Below are positions 1-14,200 of a stretch of 64,000 nt of DNA, piece by piece (the stretch's first letter is position 1; each line of letters starts with the position of its first letter). This DNA comes from Setoptus koraiensis (Eukaryota; Arthropoda): the NCBI GenBank assembly GCA_048013815.1, contig CM106585.1, positions 3,596,001 through 3,660,000 on the forward strand, read 5' to 3'. The position numbers were made by a program, and so were the translations under genes. Under the pieces are notes generated by a model. The model was given only the letters and a program-made list of their open reading frames with translations. It was not told the DNA's origin and did no database searches.

Positions 1-2381
1 AATATACATATACCCACGGTATACCCAGGGCCCAGTACTTGTTACTGACAAGTTCCGGGCATGGCAAGTGTATCGTAAGTACACACTATGCCAGCCCAGC
101 AATATTCACACGAATTCTGCTGGATCAATCTGGATCAGTGGTCTCATTATTGGGCCCGTTGTGGATATCCGTGAATATCCAGTGATACGTCGATTATGAG
201 ATAAAACCAACTCATGTCATCGACCAAAAGTTTTTTCTCTGCGGGTTGCATCTGTGCATTGTGTTGGTAAATAAACGCATTTGCACTGTGTTCAATGAGC
301 GTATCCATAGATAAATATGTAATATGAGCACCGTGTTCATCCGGTGTATGCGCTAATTGTGAACATTTGCTGATCATATGGAGCTACTGTCACTCTAAAA
401 CACATTAGTACACGTTATATACGATCGTATAAATAAACAAGTTGCATCAAAACTCTTGGCGAGTTAACATTTTGTTAGCTGAACTGCATGTGTTAACACC
501 GTGGATATCCACCGATAATTCCATTTGTATTTAGTCTGAATATGGATCATCCATAATGGATGCTCCGAATTGGATATCCGCGCGCTTCTATCTATCTTGC
601 AATTTGCAAGCAGCAGTACAGGGCAATGTAGCGCCGGTTGGTGAAAAAGCAGCGAAACGAACAAGCGTTATGTGCAGCCTCTTTTTCGTTTGTTTCGTTT
701 GGTTTTTGTTTGTTGAGCGAGCAAAAATAGTATAAATGAACAGCGTCCGACACGAGACCGATTGTTGGGCAAACAGGCCAAAAGAATGGATTAGAAGGGT
801 ATTAAAAGTGGCTCACAACATTCTCTGGCAGCGTAACAAATCGACATGTGTTTTATTTATTACATAATGTTATGTATCATCCATCGTGTGTGTGTGTGTG
901 TATCATTTCAGGTAACATGCTATCTGCGCACTTTGGGTAACTGGTTGGCGATGACCCCAATCTAAAAACAACAGCATAAATCTTGTTAATCTAGCGCCAG
1001 TTGGCACAGTTCACACTTACGCTGGTGCACTCACACTGGCACTGGCATTCATAGAGGCGAATAGTTAGCAGTGATGTAACATGAAATATATATTCTCATT
1101 GTGGGCTGACACTGTCAGGTCAACCTGAATGTTCAATCTGAATGTGTGAATCTAGATAAGCGACCATTAGATGTGCTCGCGATTGGCGAGACAAAGAGCG
1201 CAGAGAGAGAGACAAAAGCAGCCAGCGAGAGTTTTATACATGTGTGAGAGGGAGCCACTGTGACAAAAAGAGAATGGGCCAGATATCAAGATGAGATAAG
1301 ATTATTATAATTTGAACCTTATCTCGTCTTACACACGCACAGGCACACGATGCAAGCGCGAACAAACAGGTGAACTTGCTATTTATAACGGTAAGTCACT
1401 ATATAATATGTTATGATAAATGGGGCCACATACACAATTGTGCAGGTATATGTAGGCATGTAAGTGTGTGTGTGTTTTTGGAGTCACTCTCTATGCAAAT
1501 GAAGCTCGAGCTATAAAATGAAAAGTTGCAATGTCGCCTCGAGAGAGCTAAGCACTCACACAGCCTGACTGCGACAGCCAGACAACAGTTACAACTTGTC
1601 AGATTAGCTATACTTATACACAATTTCCGTCTTCAAAGTATCGGTGCAATTCCTTTGGGTTGCGATCGGTCCACTTATCAGGCGGCTCACATCAGCACCA
1701 AAGAAAACCTGTTATAGTGCTACGCTGCTAGAGAACCTACATTTGTATTCAGCACATCACAACATTATCACGTGTGAGATATGTCTCATTTTGCCAATAT
1801 TCTCTCACAAGTGACACAGATAAAATTAGTCAAATTACGAAGCCCAAATTTGTGTGTCATAGGCGCCAGGCAATTGGACAATTTAGGCCCTATTGGCAGG
1901 TGAATTTTTTGCAACGCTTTCAATGATGAAAATTTAAAAGCAGCGAAAAACAGCAACTGTCTGTGTCGTGTCGTTTTTGGCCATGTTATGCAGTCGATTG
2001 ATTAGACCGGGCTACTCCTAAATTTGATAAATTAACAGTGATTACAGTGTAAATTAATAAAAGCTACTTTTGGCCACTTTGGGCTCGGGCTTTCAATATT
2101 TTTGAGCTGGTGATTTTAAGCAAAATGGACCTTTTTGACGATTTTGGCCCTTATAATAAATAATGTTGAACTATTCACACCTATCACAGAAAACAGATAT
2201 CTGGTTCGATGGGTGCCGTTCGACAGTTGCGCCACTGGGCACTCTGCCGTATTAATAAATCGTATGCAAATGGGCAAACACAGGTGAAACGATTGATTGA
2301 GTGGCCAGCTCACAAGCTGACACACTCACAGGTATGCCGACCACAGGCCGTGATATGATCAAATAAAGCACGACAAGCAGC

Positions 2382-2389
2382 TATAAATA
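2382..2389 (+). promoter_or_regulatory. TATA-like box, possible core promoter
   Basis: TATAAATA is followed about 35 nt downstream by a TGCAGTG resembling an arthropod initiator. The spacing is acceptable for a TATA promoter, but no supported coding exon follows, so this may be chance or the promoter of an unrecognised transcript. Confidence 0.15.
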
Positions 2390-4688
2390 CGAGTTGTTAC
2401 AGTTGTTCAAAGTTGCAGTGAAATGAGAGCATTTCATTTAAATGGCGCTAGGCGCCACATGATGCCACTAACGACACCGGCGACAGTGACCGTTCGCGTG
2501 ACTTATGACCCGCTCTCTGGCTGCCATTGCATCACACTTTATCAGTTCAATCTAACGTACAGTGGTAACACGTAGATGCAATCAATTGAGCTGCGCTCAT
2601 CACGCCGATAATGATGCCTCCTTGTCCTGTCCACGGCTCCCCTAGTGGCCAAAAGTTGATCCATTTTGTACACACACAATTGCATGAATAAATGAATACG
2701 ATGCCAACTGTAACAACTGTAACAACTGGAGAGTTTTTTGCTTGGCAAAACAGTTTGCCAGTGCCAAAAACAGCAGATCAAATGAATTACACTTGTCTCT
2801 TGCTCTTGCAACTTGTGCTTGCGCATCTCTCCATGGTGTGGCGCCCAATATTTTGTATGTACCGTATTAACCCTGTTTCCGTTGGAGCCGGCAAGCTGGC
2901 GCACACAATCATGGCAAGCATGACAGTTAGGCACTGTTGGTTACGTAACACTGATAACATTTGTTTTTGCGCTAAACAGCGTGCACTGGCCACTTACAAG
3001 TTGTCGCTGGCAGCAAGCAAGCAAGCACAGAGTGAGCGCTGGTCATCACTTGTCGTTGTTGTTTCACTGGCGCTGTCACTACTGTCACTGCTGTCAGCTG
3101 GCACAATAAGTCACACTGTCAACCTGCACACAGCTGATGATTATTACCTGGTGGCCATGCGGCTAACTTGCGCCCAGGGGGGCGGGGGCGTGTTCGAACG
3201 CAATGACCATTAGGGCCACTGTCCACTACACACACAGGCTGCGTGAACATTGTGTAGGGGGCGCGACGTACAGGGGGCAACCATGTGAGGCGCACCGCAA
3301 TTCATATCGAGTTTGTTGGGCACAACAGCGACATTTCCGGACGTTCTCTATGTTGGTTTGGTTTTTCATGTTTCGGGGCGCAAATTTCGACAATTGGACA
3401 ATTCCGAAACGAACAAAACGCTACACCAATAGGCCAAAATGATGTTTGCACGCTCTGGGCGCCACTTTGCGCCGACCGAATCATTGATGATGGCGCAAAT
3501 TGTTGGCTGGCAGTCACAAACTGACCAGCGCACACAATTCGGCCAACTGCAGCGAATGCCAGCAGTGGACAGTTGCGGTGATTAGGCAACACGCAGCAAA
3601 CCCGCGCAAATGATAATAATGACGCACCAACAATACAATTGAAAAGAGATTAACAATAATTATCGGCTGATTGCGCAATATGTTGCTGTCGTGCGTGTGT
3701 GTGTGTGTGTCAGCCAACTGCTGTTATGTTGCGCCAATGCGATAATGGATATAATAAAATAATAATAAAAATAAAATATAATATTGGTTCAGGTCACTCA
3801 GTGTGTGAGAACAGTGTGTCATTTTTGTGTGTGTGTGTCACATGTTTGTCGCACAATCATGTCACGTCACGTCATGTTACGTCACATCACATCACGCCAC
3901 GTTGTGTGCCACTGGCCAGTGCGCTGGCGGGCGCCACAAACTGACCCGCCGCAAACTGTCATGACTCATGACGCTTGGCAGGTCAATCAGCTGACTTGCG
4001 TGATTGTCATTGACATTGTGTAACAAGCGCTGTTGTTGTACAATTACTCAGGTGAGTGCGCGCGTGCCGATAAATGGCATACGACGAGCATTACACGAAA
4101 AGGGCGCATACATAGTGTGACAGAGCGGTCCTATTCGCGCTGGACACAACAAGACTTATGTCATAAGTCACACACACACACACAGCCAGTGACAGATGCA
4201 CAGTATCTCTCTCGTTGCGATATTTGCTCTTTGCCGTGTGTGTGTGTGTGTGTGTCGTCGGCTTGACGTTATTAAATTGGAATGGTCAGTGCAAAGTGCA
4301 ATCAAAAGAGACGCCACCAAGGCCAAAGTGACGCGCGTCACCTGTGCAGTGTGTGTTGCAGCGAGCGAGGTGACCATGACTAACAACCTGCGAGCTGGCC
4401 CAACACAAGCTCGCCATTTTAGCCGGCCGGCCGGCCAGCTAAACGAACGACAGGTAGCGCTAGCTGCGCGCGGCTGTGGCCTGAATTGAATGTGGCTCAA
4501 ATTGAGCGCGCCGGCCACGGATAATTGAATCATGATGCGGAATGGGGGCGCCACACAACAAAGAGAAATTGTCTCCATTTTGGGTTTGTGTGTGGCTTCG
4601 GCCAGTCGCTTGTCACCCGCGACACACACCAATAGTGTGACAGTGTCATCAGCAATCACACAATTTCTTGTGTTTGTCGCCAGGTAGT

Positions 4689-4738
4689 TTCAGTTACGCA
4701 ACTGGCTGGCTGGCTGACCAGCCAGTTGCGTAACTGAA
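4689..4738. repeat. perfect 21-bp inverted repeat (hairpin)
   Basis: The arms at 4689-4709 and 4718-4738 are exact reverse complements of 21 nt, separated by the 8-nt loop CTGGCTGA. Each arm contains one TTACGCAA/TTGCGTAA octamer. The structure could be a short foldback element, a small-RNA-like hairpin or a paired bZIP site. No target-site duplication is evident. Confidence 0.8.
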
Positions 4739-5522
4739 GTTAGCCAGCAACTAGATGATTGCGAGTTGCAGCTGCGACAACGCTCTCAATCATCATCCGA
4801 ATATACGCATTGCGTATTACGCAACTAGGCAAATCTATGTCGGTGTGTGTGTGTGTGTGTGTGTGCGGTCACTTAGACCACCCACTCACGGGAGGATTTA
4901 CACGCACACGCACACACACACAAGCTCGCTGAAGTGACGGTGGTGTGGACACACTTTTTTGTGTGTCCGCGCACTGCCTGTTTGTGGCACACAAAACAGA
5001 CACACACAACAAAAATATAACTAGCAACGGCCAGATTGGCAGCAAGTGCCGACACGAGAACAGGTGAGTGATGAACGGCGCACAATGATTGCGTAACAGT
5101 CACACAGATACACAACAACAATGCTGCCCGCTATAGGCTGCAACTCAGTCACTGGTCGCTGGTGACACGCGCTGCGCGTGCCTAGCGCATAACTAGCTCA
5201 CCTGGCTGCATATTTCGCGCCGGTAACTAGCTTGATAACCACCGGCAGCAACAACAACAATGAAAACATAACTAGCGGCCACTCATAATCAACTCATTGC
5301 CAACAACAGAGGCCAGCGGCTCGTCGAAAAGCTCCAAGCGGACACAATGTGCGCCTTTCGGCCTGACCGCACCGGCACACGACTGGCGAGTGGCGAGCAC
5401 ACCTAGATACATCCGATAAAGATACTCGCACCGTTGGCTACACCCGCCCTCTATGCGGTTGTTGCTGGCGTCGTGGTCGTCGTCGTGGTCGTCGTTGTTG
5501 CTGTTGTTGCTGCTGCCGTTGC

Positions 5523-5524
5523 CG

Positions 5525-5561
<37 letters not shown>
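5523..5561. repeat. (TTG)n microsatellite
   Basis: An uninterrupted TTG run lies within a wider TTG/CTG/GTCGTG-rich stretch from about 5455 to 5575. On the plus strand it gives a spurious poly-leucine reading frame. Confidence 0.9.
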
Positions 5562-5687
5562 CGCTGCTGTTGCAGTTCTCTAGTGGCTATTTAGCATGTT
5601 TAGCTTGTCACTGTGTCTGCTCGGCTCATGGTGCCGTTACCTGGCTCGTTATTGCGTAACTGCATGTTGGCCGCCGTTGAGTAAACA

Positions 5688-5689
<2 letters not shown>

Positions 5690-5734
<45 letters not shown>
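5690..5734. repeat. (GT)n microsatellite
   Basis: About 22 uninterrupted GT dinucleotides. Shorter GT/CA tracts recur at about 4840-4864, 12519-12540, 51750-51773 and 54880-54952. Confidence 0.95.
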
Positions 5735-5736
<2 letters not shown>

Positions 5737-7902
5737 AGCGCTCTTATGAGTTAGCGACAAGACAAGCCCAGTAATAACAATAAAATAGAAATGATACCGA
5801 TAGGCCCCCGTAACACAATTGTAACGGATAATTGTGTGTGTGTGTGTCGCTCGCCAGCCCGCCTCTACCGACCAAAGACGGTAGCACAAACCCCCAACCA
5901 ACAATGTAGCCACGTCTTGATGGTGGAGCCACGGGGATCCCCGTAGCGCACTATATGTGTGTGCGCTGCCCAACTGTTGTCATGTAACATATAACAACAA
6001 CTAATGTCTAATGGTGTCTCTCACCTGGCCAAGGTGAGCTCCACGCAGCACGCGCAAACAGACGGATGGGAGAAAATGAACATTGATGAGAGCTATAGGC
6101 TGTGGCCTGGCCCGGCTTTGCAACAATATCTTGCCTTTATGGCTGCGCCAATTGCTACACCAATCGCTACACCAACCAAGAGATGATATTGCTGTCGATA
6201 TTGCTGGCGAGCTCGGATGGCGCCCTTTATCGGCCACCTTGTCGGCCAGTAGTCGTTGCAAAAATTTATCCAAACCGATGGAGCGGTCAGCAAAAAAAAA
6301 AAAAAAAATAAACGAAGGCACACAAAAACACGGCCAAATCAGCAGCAGACAGCGCGCCAATTTGGCCACTTGAGGCCCCGTTGTTGTTGCCGTTGTTTGT
6401 ATTGTGCACTGGTTTGCACTGGCCAGTCGCACGCCAAACAAATTGGCCAGTCACTGGTGACCAGTTGTGGCAAGCTAGTTCTCGACAATTTAAGTGTCCA
6501 TTGCAAGGCATCTCGTTTGACCAGCACAACACTTCTCGTTGGCCTCTTTTGCGAGCGCCCTCTCTCTATTTAGCGCACTTATTGCCCGCTGCTGCCCATC
6601 GATTCGTTTCCTTGTATCTAACATTGCCAAATAGAGATTCCCTTTGAGCCATCTCCGGCTCGATAGCCACCAGCCTGGCATCGCGTGATTGCCTGAGTCA
6701 TGTTACTGCGCTCAGTCGTCTATTGTATTCGCTGGCGTATTGTTGCCTTTTTATCCTGACTAATGTGTCGGCACAACATTTTTTTTTTTTTTTTAGCGCA
6801 TGGCCTCTAGCAGAGACTCGTAACAAGAGGCCAGCGAAATCATCGCCTCATTGGGGGTCGCACAGGTTTTCCAGTCGGCAATTTTCACTCACAAGCAAAC
6901 CTGCCCAGGTGATACCCGCGCGGATCTCAAAACGATCGTATGCGGTGCATGAGAACTCGGGCCCCTTAACGCGAAAATGAGTGCGATTTTTCCCCGTTTT
7001 ATCTTTCGTACTCGAGATGTTTCCCGAAATTCAAATTGCAGTGAAGCTGCAATTGCAATGATACAATATTGCATGCAGCTTGCCAAGTGCGACTTTCACC
7101 CGAATGATATGAACTATCAAGTTTGAAACATGCAGCTTTTTCCCAATAAGTGGGACAAATTCTAGCTAAATAGAGAGAGCGCCCCATGCGCCTGCCAATC
7201 TGGGCATCTGGGGCGAGAAAAAGAGCACAAGAAATGCGAAATATGAGACGTTTCTCACTTGTTAGTCGGGATCATTCGACCACATTCATTTGGAAAGCAT
7301 TTTTCATGGGTTTGACACATCAATTTGATATGAGACAGTTTGAATTTTGGGAGACGTCTCGAGAATGAGAGGTACAACGGGCAAAAACGACACTTTTGCG
7401 CGTAGAGAGGCCAAAGTCAAGAAAAAAAAAAGAGTCGCATTCACTGCAAACACTCGGCCTGAGACATGAGACTGGGGGTGCCTGCAGCGAAGAGTTGTCT
7501 GTCAGGTGTGTGAGAGTTGTTTAGACAAAAATGCGATCTGGCAGAAACATTCAAGTGCCTCAGCCGAAAATAATGATTAATAGCAATCAATTATTTTGGG
7601 CTCGACTTCATCGGCACAAAGCTGAATGATGTAAGTTATTATAAAAGCCGCTGTGTCACGAAGGTGCCAGGCAACGGATAAAAGGGTTTAAAAAGGCGGA
7701 AAAAGTTTGAGTTTCATCTCATTAACAAGTGTCTAGCGAGTGTCTAGCCAATGTCTAGCGAGCGTCACCAATAGGTGTCAGTATAGGTGTTAGTGAGGCG
7801 TTTATTTTCGTGTGTGGCCCATCATCGTTGTACTGTACATTGTCATTACATGATAAAAATGGTGTGTGTGTGTGTGCGATATGAGAATATTAGAGCAAGC
7901 AG

Positions 7903-8206
7903 TAGTGATGGGCGAGCTAGAAAACCGTTGCTCCCCGATTTGCTCCCTCCTCCCGCCTGGGAGCGGCCCTCCCGGGCCCCCTAGCTCCCCCTAGCACTAC
8001 CTTTCGCTGTAGTAGTTCAAGAAAGGAACGCAAGGGGCGCTCTGAAAATGCCCCTCGCGTCTCTCTCTTGAACTACGTCCAGATCGGGCACGGGGAGCAA
8101 CACGGGGAGGGCTGCTCCCTCCTCCCCGTGGGGAGCTACAGCTCCCGGGGCTTGCTCCCTGCTGCCGGCCAGGAGGAGGGAGCCCGCCCCCCTCCCCCCA
8201 TCACTA
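7903..8206. mobile_element. hAT-type MITE, 304 bp
   Basis: The element begins TAGTGATGGG and ends with the reverse complement CCCATCACTA, a 10-bp perfect terminal inverted repeat. It is flanked by an exact 8-bp direct repeat GCAAGCAG at 7895-7902 and 8207-8214. An 8-bp target-site duplication with termini of the form TAGTG is typical of hAT-superfamily transposons. The interior is GC-rich, full of GGGAGC/GCTCCC self-complementary blocks and unlike its surroundings. There is no transposase frame, so it is a non-autonomous copy that would need a transposase supplied elsewhere. The intact duplication and termini suggest a fairly recent insertion. Confidence 0.85.
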
Positions 8207-8214
8207 GCAAGCAG

Positions 8215-11200
8215 AGAAATGTGTGTGATTCGTGGGTTTTGCGTGCGCCGTTGTGTGACCACAAATGGCGGTTGCACTTGTTATATCTCTTGTGATACGA
8301 TTACATAATGCCGAATTAAGTCATACCGTGTCACTTGCTTGGCTGACTTGCTCACTTGCTCCGACCGGCCCGACCCGCTTCCACCGGCCCGGCCCGCTTC
8401 CACTGGCCCCAGCTGGCCGCTCATTGCCGATGGGTGCCAGTCGGAGCCCGGCGGAGCCCGCTGGAGCCAGTTGAGTGCCAGTGGCGTGCCAACTGACGCA
8501 ACTTGAGCGTGCCAGTCAAATCAGAGCAATGCAAGTCATCATCATATTTGCGTGTGAAAAGAACTCACTGGATATCATATCGTCGATATGTATCAAGTGA
8601 GCGAGCAAGTAAGCGAAAAAGGCCAGACAAGGTATACAATTCTCGGCGCGTCTTACCAAATGTGACTGGCGTTACGTGTCCATTGCTGGCTGTTGCCGGC
8701 ATTCGGAAACAATCCAGCCAAGAATAGAGAGATAGAGGGAGAGCAACATTGATTATACATTGCATTGAATGAGAGTGAAGATTGATCTGAGCGGCAACTC
8801 GATAAGTCGCTTGCTCACATCAGCTGATTTATGGATTGCGAGTTGCGGATTGCGCGAGCTGCGGATTGCGAGTTATGGATTGCGTTATGGGCCACGCTTG
8901 GCGGGGGCCGCCCAGACAGACAGACAGACAAGATATAAATCTGGCAGTCGGTGGGCATTATGCGTTGCCGAACAACATTGTAAAAATAAGTGAGAGCGAG
9001 CCAGAGTGAGAGAGAGAGCGAGCCAGAGTGAGAGTGAGAGTGAGAGTGAGAGAAAGGACATAAATACAAAAGTACAAAAGCAGTGAGAGAATTAGAGAGT
9101 TACATAACTGATAACAGGCCCCCGACAAAGAGCAACAAAGATATTCAAATGAGACACACGTACATATCGCGCGAATATGTGTGTGATTTATTGTTCTTAT
9201 CAATCAAAAAGAAAAGTAAAACGAAGAGAACGTTGAAATGATGCTGACGCCCGCACGCCTCCACCGACACCGCCGACAGCCCAGTCGAAACTCTATCGAC
9301 ACCTACACCTGGCGCATCGCTATTGATAACGGTATTGGACCTAACGATCTTTATCGCTAGGTGCGCCCCTCTTATCCAATGCGCACTCGTGTGTGTGCGA
9401 TATGAGATTTAACATGCGCTGGCATCTCTGGCCGGCGCAAAGTGGCTCTAATAGTGATACTCTAATAGTGTAATGCTCTAATACGCTATTGGGCCGCCGC
9501 CGCCGCCGCCGTCGCCGGGTGAAGAAAAATTACCACATCAACACTTTCCGCAAGCTCGCCAAGCGCAGCTCGCCAAGCGCAGCTTGCCGAACGGAGCTTA
9601 AGTATGTAAGTATGACTAGCGATGCGCTATGTGATGTGGCCCAATAATGACAACAATAATATATACGTACGTTACGCAAGGGCGCCAATCGACACTTATT
9701 CATGTGGTGGTCGTTAAGAGCTAGACGCCAGACACGCGTTACGCAATCACCGCAACTCACAATGTGTTAACGTACAAGATATGCGACTTAAAGATAAGAA
9801 GACCAACCAAAGAGAAGCCAACCGGGCAACAGTAACAATAATGCCAACCGCTTTATCCGCCAACAGTCTAGCCAGCGCCGCACGCTATTCACTCCAGTCG
9901 AGCTAGCCAACCGATACAACCGACCGATAGACGGCTTTTGAATTAACGGGCCAGCGCCTAGCGTCGGATCGACGCTCTAATTAGCTTGTGGCCACAGACT
10001 TTATTTTGTGCTGTCGCAACTCGCCTCAGCTCGCCTCAATTCGCCCCCACTCGCCTCAAGTCACCTTAATTCGCTCTAATAGGCGCCAATAATACCCAAG
10101 CCGGTAATACCCGGTCTGTGACCGGGCGCATACACCGGAGCCGAGATACACAGATCGCATCGGTTGGATGGCTGCTATTAGGTAGAGGGCGCATATTGCA
10201 CAATGGCGCAATGCACTTGTTTATTTGTGGCAATGTCGCCAGTTAGTTCTGGTGTTTGTACCACTTTTTATATATTATATTTTATATATTATATATAATA
10301 TATAAGCCCATTATTATTCTTGTCGAGATATCACTTTGCGGCGGGCAGCCAATATAAACACAGTGGCCAGTAGTTATCACTATATTTGGTCTTGTTTGTG
10401 ACACAAACACTGCCCGTTGCTCTCGGCGGCCTTTGCACCGTGTGATCCGGAAACTCGCTCTCTTTCGCTCTCTCTCTCTCGCTCTCAGATTAGGTTAGTT
10501 GGCTGGATATTTGAAGCACTTGCCACTAGCGGCCACTCGCTTGCCGGCACTCGCTTGCCAGCACTGGATACTGGACTCCGGTGGTAACCAGACTCTGCCA
10601 CAGTAACCAGAGGCCGCGTACAGGTGATGTACACGCAACGACACCATTGCAAACACGACGCACTCTGTTGGCTTGTTTGCCCACCGCAGCCGCTTACGTG
10701 ATATATGCTACCTAAGCCGGCCCGTTCGTGTGCTATATGGGCCATCCTCGTCCCTCATAAGCGTGCCACATATAAGTCAGCCAGACAGCGCTAGCTGCTT
10801 TTCGGCTGCCATGGTGATAATGAGATTATTAAATCACATCACGCCGGCTAAACTCTCGAGCGCAACGCGCTCAAGCCGCCACAAACAAACTAAGCCTGAT
10901 TTGTTTTCGCCACTGGCTGGCTCATTGGCTGGTCGTCTAGCCAACTGGCTGGTGGGCCGGCTGGCCATTGGCGATAGTTATATGGTGGTGTTTTTATTGT
11001 TTTGCCACAACTCTGGCTGTGCGCGTCGGTTGGCGATATTATCGGCGCTCGAGTGGGGCCCCCAATTTAGCTTTGGCTTGGATGGGCTCGGCCGCCTCTC
11101 GGCCATCAAACTAACTCGATTTACAATGGGCACACATATACGTGGCATGCACATGGCCAGTTTAAAGCTGTCTCGCTTGCCTATCCGCTCCGCTTGGCCA

Positions 11201-14200
11201 ATCTCAATGCCCGCTATAAACAAAACAAAACAATTCTCTGGCTGGCGACAATCACAACTGACAAATATAGTCACGCAATATAGATCATAGATTGAGTTTA
11301 AACTCGTGAGATAAATACAACACACACACTGGCCAATCGGGGCGATCATGTGAGCGAGCAACCATTCGCGCCATTGTATCTATCGCAAAATAAAATCAAC
11401 TAAAATCTTTGTAATAAATTCAACGGCGCAACGAAATCACTTTCATGTTTGCACTCTAAATCAAACCGAGCGCCAAGCTCATTTACTAATACTATTAATA
11501 ATGACCATTGCCAGCCATCGCCACAATTGTGGCCCATCTATGACCGGCCAACAATTGTGAATGTGGCCCCCGCTGGCCAAAGCTGCGCGCTCGCATTTGT
11601 GGGCCGCCTTGCCAACTTGCTACACTTTTTGTATCATGTGTGTGTGTATACAAGCGGTCAGTGGGGCCCAGACAGTGCAAGAAATAATTCTTTGGCTCTT
11701 TGTTTGTCGCACATGATCTATTTGAGTCACGCACAACAAACAACACACAACAAATTAGATTTTGTGCCACAACCAGCCCCCTTGTTGCCCTCAAACCCAT
11801 TGCCAACCTGCCTGGGCAGGCTCGTGTGCTCTATGATCATTGGCCCGGCTGACGATCACTACGTGTAATCAGTGTCGGACCCGCTAAGCTCAGGTGAGTG
11901 AGAGCAGCAGCGATTTGTTTGAACTCGTGTCGTCGAAATTTCGCCGTGCTTTAACTTTGTCGTTTGGGTTTGCGCGAGTGTGATTGCAACACAAAGCAAT
12001 TTTGTCGACTATTCATTGTGCTTCTCTAATTGAATTCGCCAGCCAAACAAATCAGAGCTGCGAAATGAATCAGCAAATTGAATTGAGTCGTAACCAAACG
12101 ACACGCCGTACAAGGGCACAAGGGGGATTTTTTGGGGGATCAAGTGAGCGTGTGCGTATCGCCATTATTTAATATTGACAGCCAGAGAACAGGTGAGAGC
12201 TTCACGATTGTCATGGTGCTAGAGGGCAAAAGCGCCACACCGGCCAGCAGCGCAAACACGGTCGCCGGTCGCCGGTCGCAACTGGCCAACTGGCTACAGC
12301 TAACGGGTATAAATTAAATAAAATGGGCTTATTATTGAGATTTAGTAAACCAAACGTTTGCACCCAAACGAGCCCAATGTTCAGCCTGCACTTGCTAGGT
12401 GGCGCCGACTAGCTTAGCGTTCTTGATGTCGGTACTGGCCGCCAGTGGCCCTCAGCCGCCCTGTTAGCTGGAGAGCCGCGTGTGGCATGAAGTGGGTATA
12501 CAAACTAATAACTGCTAACACACACACACACACACACACAGCTATAAATAAGCCGTAACCCGTTTGGCCCTCTGCTGGCTATCATTGTTAATATCGGTGT
12601 CATTGGCTCCATTTCTGGCGCCACTGTCAAATGGCGTGTGCATGCCAAATGTTGTTTATCGGCCAATTCACTATTCATAAGTTCACTAGGGGCGCCCCCT
12701 GGCCGCCTTAATTGGGCCCATTGTGTCGCGCAACGTGTTGGCCATTTGTCGCTATGTGTCGCTATGGGTCGCTATGCGTCGCTATGTGTCGCCATTTGTC
12801 GCTATGTGTCGCGACTCGCGAGCGACTGTTGTTGTTGTTGTTGTTGTTGTTGGGCACACTTGCTTTATTCACCTGTTCCTGTCCACTTGTTTGTAAGCCT
12901 GTTTGTAGGCTCATTTGTTTGTGCTCGTTAGTTTGTTTGCAAACGACACACACACGCAGGCCGATATTGACCAGATTATGCAATTTAAGTAACTGGCAAT
13001 ATCAATTTAACCCTTGCCAGAGCAAGAGCTTGCTCGTGTCGAGTGTGTACAGTGTGCAGTGTGCAGTTTGCACGTGCCACAAGACAATATTGTGTCAAGT
13101 TGACTAACAGCGGCGTAGGATAGGAAAAAGTGACTGTCATTTTGGTTGGCGCCGCGTGTTGCCGGTCAGCGAGTTAGCGAGTAAATATAGCCAGCGCCCG
13201 CCAACACCCAGGCGATATGGGCACTATCCACATCTACATAAGTAATGAGTTTCTTGTTACTTCATCTACACACAATATTGTCTTCTCTAATTAAGACACT
13301 GCACACACACAGAGACGGACAGCTAATTTGAAGTGACTCACCGGCCACTTAATTAACTTGTCTCACTGGGCACAAACTCGTCGCAAACTATAATAACTAG
13401 CCTACACTGATGCAGCCAGCGTGCCATATCAGTCATCGTGTTGTGATATTGTGCGTGCCTCAACGGTCTAGACGAGCCAGCTTATATATATTATGTGAGC
13501 TAAAAAAGAGAGATGATGCTGCAACTGCAACTGCAACTGCAACTGCAATGGCAACGCCAACTGCATCGAAATTGTTTTCTCTCCATCTCGTGGCTTGTAA
13601 ATAAAACAATCTCACTCGTTGTGCGCCATACTTTTAACTCTTTGTCCCTCTTGAATCACTCGTCGCAATTCTCGTTACTGCTGTTATGTAATAACAATAA
13701 TAATGATAATAAATTGTTTTTTGTTCGCTTGTTCATTCGCATGGCTGCGTCCGAATCGTTTATACTTGCCTGTTATTACGCGAGCCACAATAAAGGCACA
13801 AAGGAAACGAAATAAATTTTGTTGGCCCAACCAGCTATAAGCTATAAGTTACCAATTATTACGTTTTGGCGCAGCCTGCCAAAACCACTCAATGCTTAAT
13901 GAGTGGCCACTGTACGAGCTTACGTAACTGTTACGCGTTATGTAATGCTCGCTAGTAGTAGTGGTAGTAGTGTAAGTAGTGAAGTAGTAATCGATTGTTG
14001 TTGAAATCGCCATCACTGCTTGCTACTGTATTATAACTCGCTACACTGTTATAACTACTGCTGTATGCTCCTTGGCCAAGATAATGTTTCAAATTGAACT
14101 CTTGTCGACAAGCCTTGTCGTAAATTATTTGTTGTCGTTATCATTTGCTCTCTGTCGCTTTGTTGCGTGCCATTGTGGCGAAAAACTTTCTCTGACCAAT

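Larger units (their letters stand above)
1..7894. other. gene-poor region
   Basis: No reading frame here has a recognisable domain, conserved motif or coherent splice context. The longest open frames (for example 173 codons at 2692-3213 and 163 codons at 4168-4659) have compositions driven by GT/CA and GCC-type simple repeats. The region carries (GT)n tracts, many TTRCGYAA octamers, a perfect hairpin near 4.7 kb and several TATA-like boxes (near 1512, 2382 and 7640) without a credible downstream gene. It could be intergenic DNA or a large intron of a gene extending beyond the window; the sequence does not decide. Confidence 0.5.

Noticed and set aside
2692..3213. 173-codon plus-strand frame
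   Set aside because: No domain or signal peptide; overlapping frames on both strands are of similar length, and the end runs through GC-rich simple sequence.
12741..12810. Regular short repeats considered as a CRISPR array
   Set aside because: The 10-bp units are contiguous with no unique spacers, and the window is eukaryotic.
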